Positions 37,612 through 46,720 of a stretch of 64,000 nucleotides of DNA are shown here, piece after piece (position 1 is the first letter of the stretch; every line of letters begins with the position of its first letter). The translations under genes and the position numbers were made by a program. Under the pieces are notes generated by a model. The model saw nothing but the letters and a program-made list of their open reading frames with translations. It was not told the DNA's origin and did not search any database. The stretch lies in the NCBI RefSeq assembly GCF_947179015.1, contig NZ_CAMXCM010000004.1, positions 62,001 through 126,000 on the forward strand, in the 5' to 3' direction. This DNA is from Commensalibacter communis (GTDB lineage: Bacteria; Pseudomonadota; Alphaproteobacteria; Acetobacterales; Acetobacteraceae).

Positions 37612-38622
37612 ATGACCGACAAAAATACTCAAACATCTCCTGGCGATAGTGCCAAAGAAGTCATTGTTGCTGATATTGGGGGAACGAATGCTCGTTTCGC
37701 TATTGCAAAAGTCCTAAATGGCAAAGTATTATCTATTGATAATGAGACTATTTTAAAAACCGCCGATTACGCCACCTTGCAACTAGCGTGGGATGCATTT
37801 GGACAAAAAATTGGTCGTGCTTTACCAAAAGCAGCATCAATGGCAATTGCATGCCCTATTCGTGGCGATATTCTTAAATTTTCCAACAGCCCTTGGATTA
37901 TTCGTCCCGCTTTATTAGCAGATCAATTAGATTTGGACGAAGTCATTTTGATCAATGATTTTGAAGCTGTCGCACATGCAGCAGCCCACAGCGATGGCTC
38001 ATATTTAAAACATATTTTTGGTCCAAAACGAAAAGAGAAACCAACAGGCGTTACCACGATTGTTGGACCTGGTACTGGCTTGGGCGTTGCTTCGCTTATC
38101 TTTGATGAAGATTCATACCGTGTTATCCCTAGCGAAGGTGGGCATATTACGTACGCCCCTTGTGACCATATCGACATTAGTATTTTACGTTATCTAAAAC
38201 AACATTATCGTCGTGTGTCCGCAGAACGTATTATCTCTGGCCCAGGTCTTGGCAACATCTACGATGCGCTTGCTGCCAGTGCAGGTCTTGCAGTCAGCCA
38301 CCATAGTGACAGTAATCTTTGGGATTCAGCATTAAAAGGCACTGACCACTTAGCAGCTGCTGCGTTGGAACGTTTTTGTTTAAACATGGGCACTATTTGT
38401 GCTGATATTGCATTAGTTCATTTGGCAAATCGCGTCATCATCAGTGGTGGCATTGGTCAATTATTAGCTGACTACTTACCTCAATCTGGTTTTGGTGAAC
38501 GGTTTGTAGACAAGGGTCGTTTTGAAAGAATGTTGGCACAAGTTCCTGTTGAGTTACTAACCTATCCTCAACCTGGTTTGTTAGGTGCTGCGGCTGCTTA
38601 TGCTGTGAAGCATACGAAATAG
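37612..38622 (+). CDS. glk: Glucokinase
   Basis: 336 residues of the bacterial glucokinase family. The ATP site reads VADIGGTNARFAIA near the N-terminus; NDFEAVAHA, GPGTGLGVA and PSEGGHITYAP (sugar-binding) follow in order. It phosphorylates glucose with ATP in the cytoplasm. Acetic acid bacteria use it to feed the pentose phosphate and Entner-Doudoroff routes. Confidence 0.95.
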   Translation: MTDKNTQTSPGDSAKEVIVADIGGTNARFAIAKVLNGKVLSIDNETILKTADYATLQLAWDAFGQKIGRALPKAASMAIACPIRGDILKFSNSPWIIRPALLADQLDLDEVILINDFEAVAHAAAHSDGSYLKHIFGPKRKEKPTGVTTIVGPGTGLGVASLIFDEDSYRVIPSEGGHITYAPCDHIDISILRYLKQHYRRVSAERIISGPGLGNIYDALAASAGLAVSHHSDSNLWDSALKGTDHLAAAALERFCLNMGTICADIALVHLANRVIISGGIGQLLADYLPQSGFGERFVDKGRFERMLAQVPVELLTYPQPGLLGAAAAYAVKHTK

Positions 38623-38635
38623 CGATTCTATTCTC

Positions 38636-38770
38636 ATGAATAACTCTGCAAAAGAACAAACTGAAACAGAAGCTAAGAAAAAACGCCGCGAAAAAGAAGC
38701 CGCGGCGTTACGCGAAAATCTAAAACGCCGCAAGGAACAGCAACGTAATAAAAAAGAACAACAATCATAA
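38636..38770 (+). CDS. Small basic protein (44 aa)
   Basis: 44 residues: a Glu/Lys/Arg-rich single helix (KKKRREKEAAALRENLKRRK). It starts 13 bases after glk. Similar tiny proteins with an LRxNLRRRK core occur near murA in other alphaproteobacteria, from memory. The function is unknown; an RNA- or ribosome-binding role would fit the charge. A weak ribosome site, so confidence is moderate. Confidence 0.6.
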   Translation: MNNSAKEQTETEAKKKRREKEAAALRENLKRRKEQQRNKKEQQS

Positions 38771-38857
38771 GTTGTTTTTTAAAAAATACTTGTTTGAATG
38801 CCAAAGGTCGTTTATTGAACGGTTCATCATTACGAAAGATTTAAGAGGAATACCATA

Positions 38858-39412
38858 ATGTCAATTATGCCTGACAGTTGGATTACAAAAATGGCAAAAG
38901 ATCATAAAATGATTGAACCTTTTGCCGATAAACAACATCGTGAAGGCATTATTTCTTATGGTGTATCCTCTTATGGATATGATGCTCGTATCGCGGATGA
39001 ATTTAAAATATTTACCGATATCGATAACGCGATCGTTGACCCAAAGAATTTTTCATCCAACAGTTTTGTTACGCGCAAAACCGATGTTTGTATTATTCCA
39101 CCCAACAGCTTTGCGTTAGCGCATACGATTGAATATTTTCGTATTCCCAGAGATATTTTGGTTGTGTGCCTTGGGAAATCCACCTATGCCAGATGCGGTA
39201 TTATTGTCAATGTCACCCCTTTGGAACCTGAATGGGAAGGTCAAGTGACCATTGAAATCAGCAATACAACCCCTCTTCCTGCCAAGATTTATGCCAATGA
39301 AGGTATTTGTCAATTTCTCTTTTTCCAAGGCAGCGCGCCTTGTGACATCAGCTATGCTGATAAAAAAGGAAAATATATGGGGCAAACAGGCGTTGCCACT
39401 CCACGTTTATAA
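38858..39412 (+). CDS. dcd: dCTP deaminase
   Basis: 184 residues, trimeric dUTPase-like fold. The [15 protein letters not shown] stretch is the family start, then [24 protein letters not shown] holds the catalytic Glu and Arg. It turns dCTP into dUTP on the way to dTTP. It precedes murA by 24 bases. Confidence 0.97.
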   Translation: MSIMPDSWITKMAKDHKMIEPFADKQHREGIISYGVSSYGYDARIADEFKIFTDIDNAIVDPKNFSSNSFVTRKTDVCIIPPNSFALAHTIEYFRIPRDILVVCLGKSTYARCGIIVNVTPLEPEWEGQVTIEISNTTPLPAKIYANEGICQFLFFQGSAPCDISYADKKGKYMGQTGVATPRL

Positions 39413-39436
39413 TTAGATAGAGAAACTGAAAAAACT

Positions 39437-40699
39437 ATGGATCGATTTTTAATTCGTGGGGGAAAACCCCTACATGGTGATATTACTATTGGTGGTGCGA
39501 AAAATGCTGCATTAGCCATTATGCCTTGTGCGCTTTTGACCTCTGAAACCCTGACGTTAAAGAATATGCCACAAATCGTGGATATTAAAACCATGTGTGA
39601 TTTGATCCATCAACATGGTCTTGACATCAATATTGATAGCAAAGACCCACATCGTTATTCTTTCAAAGGCGAAATCACCAATACCGAAGCCCCTTATAAT
39701 ATCGTATCCAAAATGCGTGCTTCCGTCTTGGTATTGGGGCCTTTATTGGCACGTTGTGGCAAAGCTCGCGTTTCTTTACCTGGTGGATGTGCGATTGGAA
39801 CACGCCCCGTTAATCTTCACCTCGAAGCATTAACCGCTTTGGGAGCAGAAATTGAAATTGATAGCGGATATATTAATGCAACAGCCCCTAAAGGACTGAC
39901 AGGAACACGTTTTGTATTCCCTTTTGTATCTGTTGGGGCAACTGAAAATACAATAATGGCAGCCACCCTTGCAAAAGGAAGAACGGAGCTTTTAAATGCC
40001 GCACGTGAACCGGAAATCTGTGACTTGGTTGACTGCTTAATTGCTATGGGTGCAAAAATCCAAGGTAGAGGCACCAGTCATCTTATTATTGATGGTGTAG
40101 ATTCTTTACATGGCGCAGAACATTCCGTTTTATTTGATCGTATTGAATGTGGTACTTATGCTTGTGCAGCGGGCATTACAGGTGGGGAACTGCGCTTAAT
40201 CGGTGCTAAAATCGAATATCTTGGCTCTGTCCTTCATGCGTTAGAAGAATGTGGTGTCGAAGTTTTCCAAGAAGACAACGCCATTCGTGTGCGCCGCACA
40301 GGCAGCTTGCGTGGTATTGATATTATGACCGAGGCTTATCCTGGTTTTCCAACCGATATGCAAGCCCAGTTTATGGCACTTCTTTCTATTTCAGAAGGTG
40401 CCAGCATGATTACAGAAACGATTTTTGAAAATCGGTTTATGCATGTGCCAGAACTAAACCGTATGGGTGCCAGAATTAATGTTCACGGTTCCTCTGCGAT
40501 TATTCGTGGGGTTCATTCTTTGTCTGGAGCACCCGTTATGGCGACTGACCTTCGTGCATCATTTTCGTTGATCCTTGCTGGTCTTGCTGCTGCTGGGGAA
40601 ACCAGTTTAAATCGTGTCTATCATTTGGATCGTGGTTATGAAGCCGTAGAGAAAAAATTGGCTGCTTGTGGTGCAAATATCGAACGGATTAAAAGCTAA
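39437..40699 (+). CDS. murA: UDP-N-acetylglucosamine 1-carboxyvinyltransferase
   Basis: 420 residues, two EPSP-synthase-like domains. [20 protein letters not shown] at the start and the active-site loop [16 protein letters not shown] with the catalytic Cys (GGCAIG) are present; [17 protein letters not shown] is the second signature. It adds enolpyruvate to UDP-GlcNAc, the first step of peptidoglycan synthesis and the fosfomycin target; the Cys predicts sensitivity. The hairpin at 40719 ends the transcript. Confidence 0.98.
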   Translation: MDRFLIRGGKPLHGDITIGGAKNAALAIMPCALLTSETLTLKNMPQIVDIKTMCDLIHQHGLDINIDSKDPHRYSFKGEITNTEAPYNIVSKMRASVLVLGPLLARCGKARVSLPGGCAIGTRPVNLHLEALTALGAEIEIDSGYINATAPKGLTGTRFVFPFVSVGATENTIMAATLAKGRTELLNAAREPEICDLVDCLIAMGAKIQGRGTSHLIIDGVDSLHGAEHSVLFDRIECGTYACAAGITGGELRLIGAKIEYLGSVLHALEECGVEVFQEDNAIRVRRTGSLRGIDIMTEAYPGFPTDMQAQFMALLSISEGASMITETIFENRFMHVPELNRMGARINVHGSSAIIRGVHSLSGAPVMATDLRASFSLILAGLAAAGETSLNRVYHLDRGYEAVEKKLAACGANIERIKS

Positions 40700-40718
40700 G
40701 CGGCTAAAAGCATAATCA

Positions 40719-40763
40719 AAAACCAGATCATATTGACATAATCTCGCTATGATCTGGTTTTTA
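40719..40763 (+). terminator. Intrinsic terminator after murA
   Basis: AAAACCAGATCATA pairs with TATGATCTGGTTTT over a 15-base loop and ends in T5. It separates murA from the DUF6338 pair, which lies between murA and hisG. Confidence 0.85.
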
Positions 40764-40795
40764 TACACATTCATATAACAAGGCATCTCTAAAGA

Positions 40796-41422
40796 ATGAA
40801 AATTGACTTTTTTCTTTTACAGATCGCCATTTTACTTTTGCCCGGTTTCTTATGGGCAAAGATTGACATCGACTTTGCTAAAAGAAGAAAGTCTTCTGAA
40901 AATCAATTTGTTATCAGAGCCTTTGTCTTTGGCGTTTTCACTTATTTTATTGAATTCGTCATCTTTAAGATTTTTAATCAATCTTTTATCTTAATGAGCG
41001 AAACAGACAAAACGACCATCATTAATAATCGTGTGTTGCAAGAGTTATTATGGGCCATTGTCATTGCTTCTATTTCGTCAATAATATGGTTATATGTAAA
41101 AAATTATAAATTAATTACTAGATTCCTACAAACAATTCGAGCTACAAATAGATACGGCGATCAAGATGTGTGGGATTTTGTTTTTAATTCCGATAAAATG
41201 AAATATGTGCATATCAAAGATTATGATAAACAAATAATATATTCTGGGACGATCCAAGCCTTTTCAGAAGTCAACGATATAAGGGAACTTTTTTTACTGG
41301 ATGTAAAAACATATGACTTAGCTGGTATTGAGCTTTATAATGCACCATATATGTATGTATCATTACAGATCGATTCTATTGTGATAGAATTTCCTCAATA
41401 TCAAGACGAGCAGGAAGAATAA
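40796..41422 (+). CDS. DUF6338 family membrane protein
   Basis: 208 residues. Three N-terminal membrane segments (about 5-20, 38-60 and 84-102) are followed by a soluble domain (TNRYGDQDVWDFVFNS, YVHIKDYDKQIIYSGTI, ELFLLDVKTYD). This order matches what I recall of DUF6338; the function is unknown. It starts 33 bases past the murA terminator, and a 49-residue gene follows after 2 bases. Its place between murA and hisG suggests an inserted accessory pair. Confidence 0.75.
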   Translation: MKIDFFLLQIAILLLPGFLWAKIDIDFAKRRKSSENQFVIRAFVFGVFTYFIEFVIFKIFNQSFILMSETDKTTIINNRVLQELLWAIVIASISSIIWLYVKNYKLITRFLQTIRATNRYGDQDVWDFVFNSDKMKYVHIKDYDKQIIYSGTIQAFSEVNDIRELFLLDVKTYDLAGIELYNAPYMYVSLQIDSIVIEFPQYQDEQEE

Positions 41423-41424
41423 AC

Positions 41425-41574
41425 ATGAAAAAACCTACTACAAAGCCTATTGTTGAAGGTTATGTCGTCAAAGGTGGGGTTAATAAAAACAGCTCCACTC
41501 CTCCCGCTCCTAAACCAACGCCGTCTCCTTCATTTTCATCATCTTCTATTTTCAACAATCAAAAAGCCAAATAA
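41425..41574 (+). CDS. Small protein coupled to DUF6338 (49 aa)
   Basis: 49 residues: a short conserved-looking head (EGYVVKGGVNKNS) and a Pro/Ser-rich tail. An AGGAAG ribosome site lies 7 bases before the ATG, inside the end of the DUF6338 gene, and the start is 2 bases past that stop. Tight coupling argues that it is real and works with the membrane protein. Function unknown. Confidence 0.62.
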   Translation: MKKPTTKPIVEGYVVKGGVNKNSSTPPAPKPTPSPSFSSSSIFNNQKAK

Positions 41575-41588
41575 TATCTGTATCTGAC

Positions 41589-42263
41589 ATGAACAATAAT
41601 TCTTTGATCCTTGCTCTTCCAAAAGGAAGAATTTTAAAAGCCTGTATTCCTTTACTTGAAAAGGCAAATATTATTCCAGAACCTGCATTTTTTGATGCAG
41701 ATAGCCGTTTGTTGCGTTTTAAAACCAATGACCCAGAACTGGATATCATCCGCGTTCGTTCTTTTGATGTTGCGACTTTTGTTGCATTTGGTACGGCTTC
41801 TCTTGGGGTTTGTGGATCAGACGTTTTAATGGAATTTGATTATCCAGATATTTATGCACCTTTGGATCTCAATATCGGTCATTGTCGTTTATCTGTGGCT
41901 CAACTTGCTAATACCAAAGATAAAAACCTAGGTGATCCTGCCAGATGGTCTGAAATTCGTGTAGCAACCAAATATCCTAATTTAACACGCCGTTTTTTTG
42001 CTAAAAAAGGTGTACAAGCTGATATTGTTCATTTACATGGTGCGATGGAACTTGCACCTGTTTTAAAATTATCTAATTTGATTATTGATTTAGTCGATAC
42101 AGGTTCCACATTAAGAGCCAATGGGTTACAAGAAGTTGAAACAATCGTTGATGTATCCAGCCGTTTAATCATTAACCGAACTGCTTTAAAGACACAGTCT
42201 GTTCGTATTAATACCCTTACAGAACGTTTTCGCCAAATCTTATCCCCTCAATCCGTTGCGTAA
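41589..42263 (+). CDS. hisG: ATP phosphoribosyltransferase, short form
   Basis: 224 residues: the short HisG form (ALPKGRILKACIPLLEKA, then DLVDTGSTLRANGLQEVE). It starts histidine synthesis by joining ATP and PRPP. Short HisG lacks the regulatory C-terminal domain and needs HisZ, which is not in this window. It is followed by hisD after 17 bases. Confidence 0.97.
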   Translation: MNNNSLILALPKGRILKACIPLLEKANIIPEPAFFDADSRLLRFKTNDPELDIIRVRSFDVATFVAFGTASLGVCGSDVLMEFDYPDIYAPLDLNIGHCRLSVAQLANTKDKNLGDPARWSEIRVATKYPNLTRRFFAKKGVQADIVHLHGAMELAPVLKLSNLIIDLVDTGSTLRANGLQEVETIVDVSSRLIINRTALKTQSVRINTLTERFRQILSPQSVA

Positions 42264-42280
42264 ATTGGAGCGTTATTGTC

Positions 42281-43579
42281 ATGCAATATTTATTTACAAC
42301 ACAATCTGATTTTCAAACTGTTTTTAAACGTCTATTAACAGCCAGAGCAATGGACACGTCTGCGGTTAAAGAACCAGTCACCGAAATATTAGAAAATATA
42401 AAAAAAAATGGTAATATAGCCCTTTGTGATTATACCAAACGGTTTGATCGCTTGTCTTTGACACCGCAAACCTTGCGCGTGACAGACAAAGAAATTGAAG
42501 CAGCCTGCAAACAAATTCCTGCTGAATTAATGGATGCTTTGGACGTTGCGGCTAAAAGAATCAAAGCCTTTCATAAAAAACAACTACCTCCTAATTTACA
42601 TTATGAAGATGATAGTGGTTTTGAGTTAGGATATCGTTGGCTTCCGATGGATTCAGCTGGGCTTTATGTGCCAGGTGGAACGGCTGCGTATCCTTCATCT
42701 GTTTTAATGAATGCCATTCCTGCCAAAGTTGCTGGGGTTCAACGATTAGCGATGTGCGTTCCTACACCTGATGGGCAACTCAATCCATTGGTTCTGGCTG
42801 CGGCACATAAAGCAGGTATTACCGAGATTTATCGTATTGGTGGGGCGCAGGCGATTGCTGCGTTGGCGTTTGGTACAGAAACCATTGCTCCGGTGGATTA
42901 TATTGTTGGTCCAGGCAACGCCTATGTCGCCGAAGCAAAACGTCAAGTTTATGGACTGGTTGGAATTGATAGTGTAGCTGGCCCTTCTGAAGTTGTCGTC
43001 GTTGCAGACAAAGATAATGACCCAACTCATATTGCTTTGGATTTATTGGCGCAATCAGAGCATGATAAAATGGCGCAGTCTATTTTTATCACTAATAACA
43101 AGAAATTCGCTGACCAAGTTATTAAAGCTGTTAATAAACAACTTGAAATCCTTACACGTAAAGAGATTGCTCAAGTCAGTTGGGATCATCATGGTGCAGT
43201 GATTGTTGTCGACTCTTGGAAGGAAGCCGCCAATTTGATTAACCAAATTGCCCCAGAACATTTAGAGTTAATGGTCAAAGAATCGAATACTCTTTTTGAA
43301 GACGTGCGTCATGCGGGTGCAATTTTTATTGGCAAATGGTGTCCAGAAGCCATCGGCGATTATGTTGGTGGTCCTAATCACGTTCTGCCAACCAGTGGTG
43401 CGGCAAGGTTCTCCTCTGGTCTCTCTATATTTGATTTTATGAAACGGACGACCTTTCTGAAATCCAATAAAAAAGGGATTCAAAATGTTGGTCCAGCAGC
43501 CGTTGCCATTGCCAATACCGAGGGATTAACAGCACACGCGTTAAGTATTTCGCAACGTTTAAAGAGTTTAAGCAAATAA
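42281..43579 (+). CDS. hisD: Histidinol dehydrogenase
   Basis: 432 residues. GGTAAYPSSVLMNAIPAKVAG, IYRIGGAQAIAALAFGT, DSVAGPSEVVVVAD and the zinc/base region QSEHDKMAQ are in place, as is GPNHVLPTSGAARFSSGL. It oxidises histidinol to histidine in two NAD+ steps with zinc. It is likely co-transcribed with hisG and infA. Confidence 0.98.
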   Translation: MQYLFTTQSDFQTVFKRLLTARAMDTSAVKEPVTEILENIKKNGNIALCDYTKRFDRLSLTPQTLRVTDKEIEAACKQIPAELMDALDVAAKRIKAFHKKQLPPNLHYEDDSGFELGYRWLPMDSAGLYVPGGTAAYPSSVLMNAIPAKVAGVQRLAMCVPTPDGQLNPLVLAAAHKAGITEIYRIGGAQAIAALAFGTETIAPVDYIVGPGNAYVAEAKRQVYGLVGIDSVAGPSEVVVVADKDNDPTHIALDLLAQSEHDKMAQSIFITNNKKFADQVIKAVNKQLEILTRKEIAQVSWDHHGAVIVVDSWKEAANLINQIAPEHLELMVKESNTLFEDVRHAGAIFIGKWCPEAIGDYVGGPNHVLPTSGAARFSSGLSIFDFMKRTTFLKSNKKGIQNVGPAAVAIANTEGLTAHALSISQRLKSLSK

Positions 43580-43660
43580 AAGCTAGACTTTTTCAAGAAA
43601 TAGTCGTTATGTTGTGGCAGTTTAAAATTATGAATATAAACAAGGACAAAATTTTTACAA

Positions 43661-43879
43661 ATGTCTAAAGAAGATATGATCGAATTTAGTGGAACAGTAA
43701 CAGAGCTGCTTCCGAATGCTATGTTTCGTGTGAAGTTAGATAATGAACATGTTATCTTGGCACATACCAGTGGTAAAATGCGTAAAAACCGTATTCGTGT
43801 ATTGGCTGGCGATCGTGTAAATGTGGAAATGACCCCTTATGACCTCAGCAAAGGTCGCATCACCTTCCGCTTTAAATAA
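43661..43879 (+). CDS. infA: Translation initiation factor IF-1
   Basis: 72 residues, one OB-fold S1-type domain: [38 protein letters not shown] and [13 protein letters not shown], the standard IF-1 sequence. It occupies the ribosomal A site during initiation. It is followed by maf, as in many alphaproteobacteria. Confidence 0.98.
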   Translation: MSKEDMIEFSGTVTELLPNAMFRVKLDNEHVILAHTSGKMRKNRIRVLAGDRVNVEMTPYDLSKGRITFRFK

Positions 43880-43902
43880 TATCCATAAAAATAGGTAACG
43901 CT

Positions 43903-44502
43903 GTGTCGACTTATAACGTTACCAAACTGCCAATTGTTCTTGCCTCTGCCTCACCCAGACGGTTACAGCTGTTGGAGCAGATTGGTATTGCCCCACAAAC
44001 AGTCATTGCAACCGACATTGATGAAGCCCCTGTAAAACAAGAATTACCAAGGGTCTATGTTCAACGTTTGGCCAATGCTAAGGCTGTTGCTGCACAACAA
44101 ATTGAAGGAACCGTTCCTTTTATTTTAGCAGCCGATACGATTGCTGCTGCTGGCAGACGAATCTTGAACAAAACATCCGAGCGCCAAGTGGCAAAAAAAC
44201 ATTTAAATTTACTATCTGGTCGCAGACATCGTGTTTATACCAGTGTAATTTTGATGAATACACAAACAGGTAAAATTTCCTCTCGACAAGTTTGCAGTAT
44301 GGTGCAATTTTCTCGTTTAAGCGAAAAGCAACTGGAGCATTATTTGGACAGTGAGGAATGGAAAGATAAAGCTGGTTCTTATGCCATACAAGGAATAGCA
44401 GCCTCTTTCATCCAAGCCGTTAGTGGCAGCTACAGTAATATTGTAGGCCTTCCTTTATTTGAGACGGCACAATTATTGCGTGGGCATGGATTGATTCTTT
44501 AA
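43903..44502 (+). CDS. maf: Maf nucleoside triphosphate pyrophosphatase
   Basis: 199 residues. LASASPRRLQLLEQIGI at the start and the general base ADTIA, then LLSGRRHRVYTSV, define the Maf/HAM1-like family. It splits dTTP, UTP or modified nucleotides to monophosphates and prevents their incorporation. Start is GTG 43903. It lies between infA and rng. Confidence 0.94.
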   Translation: MSTYNVTKLPIVLASASPRRLQLLEQIGIAPQTVIATDIDEAPVKQELPRVYVQRLANAKAVAAQQIEGTVPFILAADTIAAAGRRILNKTSERQVAKKHLNLLSGRRHRVYTSVILMNTQTGKISSRQVCSMVQFSRLSEKQLEHYLDSEEWKDKAGSYAIQGIAASFIQAVSGSYSNIVGLPLFETAQLLRGHGLIL

Positions 44503-44547
44503 TTTGTTTTCCACTAGATTAGCTTATTGAAATTTTAAATAATTATT

Positions 44548-44562
44548 TGACAGTCACTGTCA
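44548..44562 (+). promoter_or_regulatory. Palindrome on a -35-like box before rng
   Basis: TGACAGtcaCTGTCA is a perfect 6-base inverted repeat with a 3-base centre. Its first half is part of TTGACA (44547-44552), a consensus -35 box, about 75 bases before the rng start. A dimeric repressor site over a promoter is plausible; a good -10 is not clear. Confidence 0.35.
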
Positions 44563-44626
44563 TTAAAAGTTGCTATCAATAAGATTAATCTATATTTTTA
44601 TTCGAATAATGTTGGAATCCATCAGC

Positions 44627-45748
44627 ATGCCTACCATTCAATTACTCTCTTCCCCTGGCATCGTTCGTATTGCCGTTATTGACCAACAAAAACTCTTAGA
44701 CTTTGCAATATGGTATCCAGGGCAGACAGATGGATTTGGTGATGTTTATCTAGGGCGTGTGGATCATTATGCATCTGCTTTGGGCGGAGCTTTTGTCGCA
44801 TTAGGAAAAGATTTTTCTGGGTTTCTTCCCCATCATCCCCCCGCAAAGCCATTACTCGAAGGCGACTGGGTGATGGTTCGCATAACTCGTAGTGCTCAAG
44901 GTGGCAAAGGGGTGCGTTTAGATGCGCGCAATATTTCAGAATATCCTATGCCCTCAGAAAAAACACCTCAACGCCTTCATGTTGGTCTTTCCCCTTTTGA
45001 AGAGCTAGCACAACGGTTTCCTGATGCTGAAATTCGTATCGACGAGCCTGATCTTATCCAGCTTATCCCGACTGAGTATAAACTAAGGGTTAAACGCTCC
45101 AAAGAGTCAGTAAATTCAGAAATACTAGAACAAATCGACTTATTAGAAACAACAGAGGTCGAACTTCCAATGGGAATGCGTGCCAGTATTACGCCAACCC
45201 CAGCTTTGGTTGCCATCGATATGGATACCGCCACACAAAGTAATGATAAGCAAAGTAAACTGCGCGCGCAATTTAATGCTAACAAAGAGTCCTTACCAGC
45301 ATTATTACATCAATTAAGATTACGTAATTTGTCTGGCGCAATTATCATTGACATGGCGGGATTGCCCATTAAAAAACGACGTTTGTTCCAAGAGGATTTT
45401 GAAAGGAATTTACGCCTTGATCCTTTACAACCCCGTTTCGTTGGATTTACCAATTTAGGTTTAGCAGAAATGACTCGCCCTCGCAAACGTCCCCCACTCC
45501 ATGAATTATTTGCTTCTTATCATGGGCAAGCAATCCGAATTCTGGGGATGTTAGAGCGTCAATTTAAGAGCCTCGCTTCTCATCACCAATATCACCATCT
45601 TACGCTGACGCTCAGTCTATCTTTAAAACAATCATTGCAAAATGATTCATGGGCGATTAATCATTTTGAAAAAAGATGTGCTGTTTCATTAACACTCGAA
45701 TCAGATCCATCCTTTGCAATCCAACAATGGGAGTATCAATATGCGTAA
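44627..45748 (+). CDS. rng: Ribonuclease E/G family protein, short
   Basis: About 373 residues from ATG 44627 (MPTIQLLSSPGIVRIAV). The frame opens earlier, at 44570, but those 19 residues are not family-like. An S1-like part (GFGDVYLGRVDHY) is followed by the DNase I-like core with two catalytic Asp: LVAIDMDTAT and GAIIIDMAGLPIKKRR, equal to Asp303 and Asp346 of RNase E. The zinc-link CPxCxG motif and the long scaffold domain are absent, so it is shorter than E. coli RNase G (489). It processes RNA 5' ends. It overlaps yacG by 8 bases. Confidence 0.88.
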   Translation: MPTIQLLSSPGIVRIAVIDQQKLLDFAIWYPGQTDGFGDVYLGRVDHYASALGGAFVALGKDFSGFLPHHPPAKPLLEGDWVMVRITRSAQGGKGVRLDARNISEYPMPSEKTPQRLHVGLSPFEELAQRFPDAEIRIDEPDLIQLIPTEYKLRVKRSKESVNSEILEQIDLLETTEVELPMGMRASITPTPALVAIDMDTATQSNDKQSKLRAQFNANKESLPALLHQLRLRNLSGAIIIDMAGLPIKKRRLFQEDFERNLRLDPLQPRFVGFTNLGLAEMTRPRKRPPLHELFASYHGQAIRILGMLERQFKSLASHHQYHHLTLTLSLSLKQSLQNDSWAINHFEKRCAVSLTLESDPSFAIQQWEYQYA

Positions 45749-45953
45749 TTCATCAGAAAAATGCCCTATTTGTAAAAAAAATATCGTGCCAGACTATACC
45801 CCTTTTTGCTCTAAAAGATGTGCAAACATTGATTTAAGTCGTTGGTTTTCTGGAGATTATCGTCTGAGCTCTGAACCCAGAGATGAAGACGAAATGGAAG
45901 AATTAGAAAATTCTTTAAAAGAAAGACTTGATCCCGATCACAATGTAGGGTAA
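45741..45953 (+). CDS. yacG: DNA gyrase inhibitor YacG
   Basis: 70 residues with a four-Cys zinc site (CPICKK, CSKRC) and RWFSGDYRL, the YacG signature. It binds GyrB in E. coli and stops DNA binding. ATG 45741 has GGGAG 7 bases before it and overlaps the rng end, so they are coupled. A TTG at 45714 is also in frame but is inside rng. Confidence 0.92.
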   Translation: MRNSSEKCPICKKNIVPDYTPFCSKRCANIDLSRWFSGDYRLSSEPRDEDEMEELENSLKERLDPDHNVG

Positions 45954-46006
45954 ATGCTTTACATACAGTCATTCACTAGATACCGAAACAGTGAATAGTC
46001 ATCAGT

Positions 46007-46082
46007 GCCCAAGTAGCTCAGTCGGTAGAGCAAGCGACTGAAAATCGCTGTGTCGGTGGTTCGATTCCGCCCTTGGGCACCA
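46007..46082 (+). tRNA. tRNA-Phe (GAA)
   Basis: Acceptor stem GCCCAAG pairs with CTTGGGC, followed by discriminator A and an encoded CCA. D arm TAGCTCAGTCGGTAGAGC, anticodon loop CTGAAAA with anticodon GAA, T loop TTCGATT. No duplicate of its 3' end was seen nearby, so no sign of an attachment-site duplication. Confidence 0.97.
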
Positions 46083-46205
46083 TTCTAAAATCCCTATAAA
46101 ATTTAGTTTTTGTTGTTGTAATCTATATAATATTTGCTCGTCAAAAGACAAAATTGTTTCAAACAAGCAATATTTTACAATAATTGAGATGATATTTTGA
46201 TTGAT

Positions 46206-46235
46206 CTAAATCGATTTAGGATCTTAACATTAAGA
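46206..46235. repeat. Two adjacent palindromes
   Basis: CTAAATCGATTTAG (46206-46219) is a perfect 14-base palindrome. Two bases later TCTTAA-CA-TTAAGA (46222-46235) is a perfect 6-base inverted repeat. Both have the form of dimer binding sites. No gene start is nearby on either strand, so the role is unclear. Confidence 0.45.
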
Positions 46236-46653
46236 GATCTCATTCTTCATTCATAATCGTCTATTGGAAATATAAATCTTTTCCATAATAGTAAATTTTC
46301 TATCTGTCTTAATTCCTGACAATATATTGTATATTTAGATCTCGTTTAAGAATTTTGTTCGAAATTCACTATAATTCAAAACGCATTGCCATACCTCAAA
46401 AGCCAACAGCCTAAATAAAAAGGGATCAGGAATATTATTGTAATTAGAGTTAAATAAATGAATTATTTAAATATAATTGTTAAGAGCTGTAAATTTGCTA
46501 CTAAATCTATAAATCAATTTTATATTTTATAAAACTCAACTCTATTTTATTCGTAAGTAATGAACCCATTTTGACACATACAATTTCGTATCGATAAAAA
46601 AATAGTTGATTTGTGATGTTGTGTATGTATATAAATGAACATGATAATGTGTA

Positions 46654-46683
46654 CATGTATAGATGTAATACCGTTTATACATG
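46654..46683. promoter_or_regulatory. Inverted repeat, likely operator of the RHH gene
   Basis: CATGTATA and TATACATG form a perfect 8-base inverted repeat with a 14-base spacer, 37 bases before the RHH gene start. Similar TGTATGTATA and TGTACATGTATA words occur just upstream. RHH proteins often repress their own gene through such repeated sites. It is inferred from position. Confidence 0.5.
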
Positions 46684-46720
46684 ACATAACTTAAATAATC
46701 TTAGTATAACGATTTAAAAT

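Larger units (their letters stand above)
46083..46720. other. 638-bp AT-rich gap between tRNA-Phe and the RHH gene
   Basis: No gene is seen on either strand. It holds a 14-base perfect palindrome (46206-46219), an adjacent inverted repeat (46222-46235), and a larger inverted repeat (46654-46683) close to the next gene start. It is very AT-rich throughout, unlike the housekeeping block on its left. Confidence 0.6.

Noticed and set aside
46007-46720. tRNA-Phe as an integration site
   Set aside because: No copy of the tRNA 3' end and no integrase were seen downstream.
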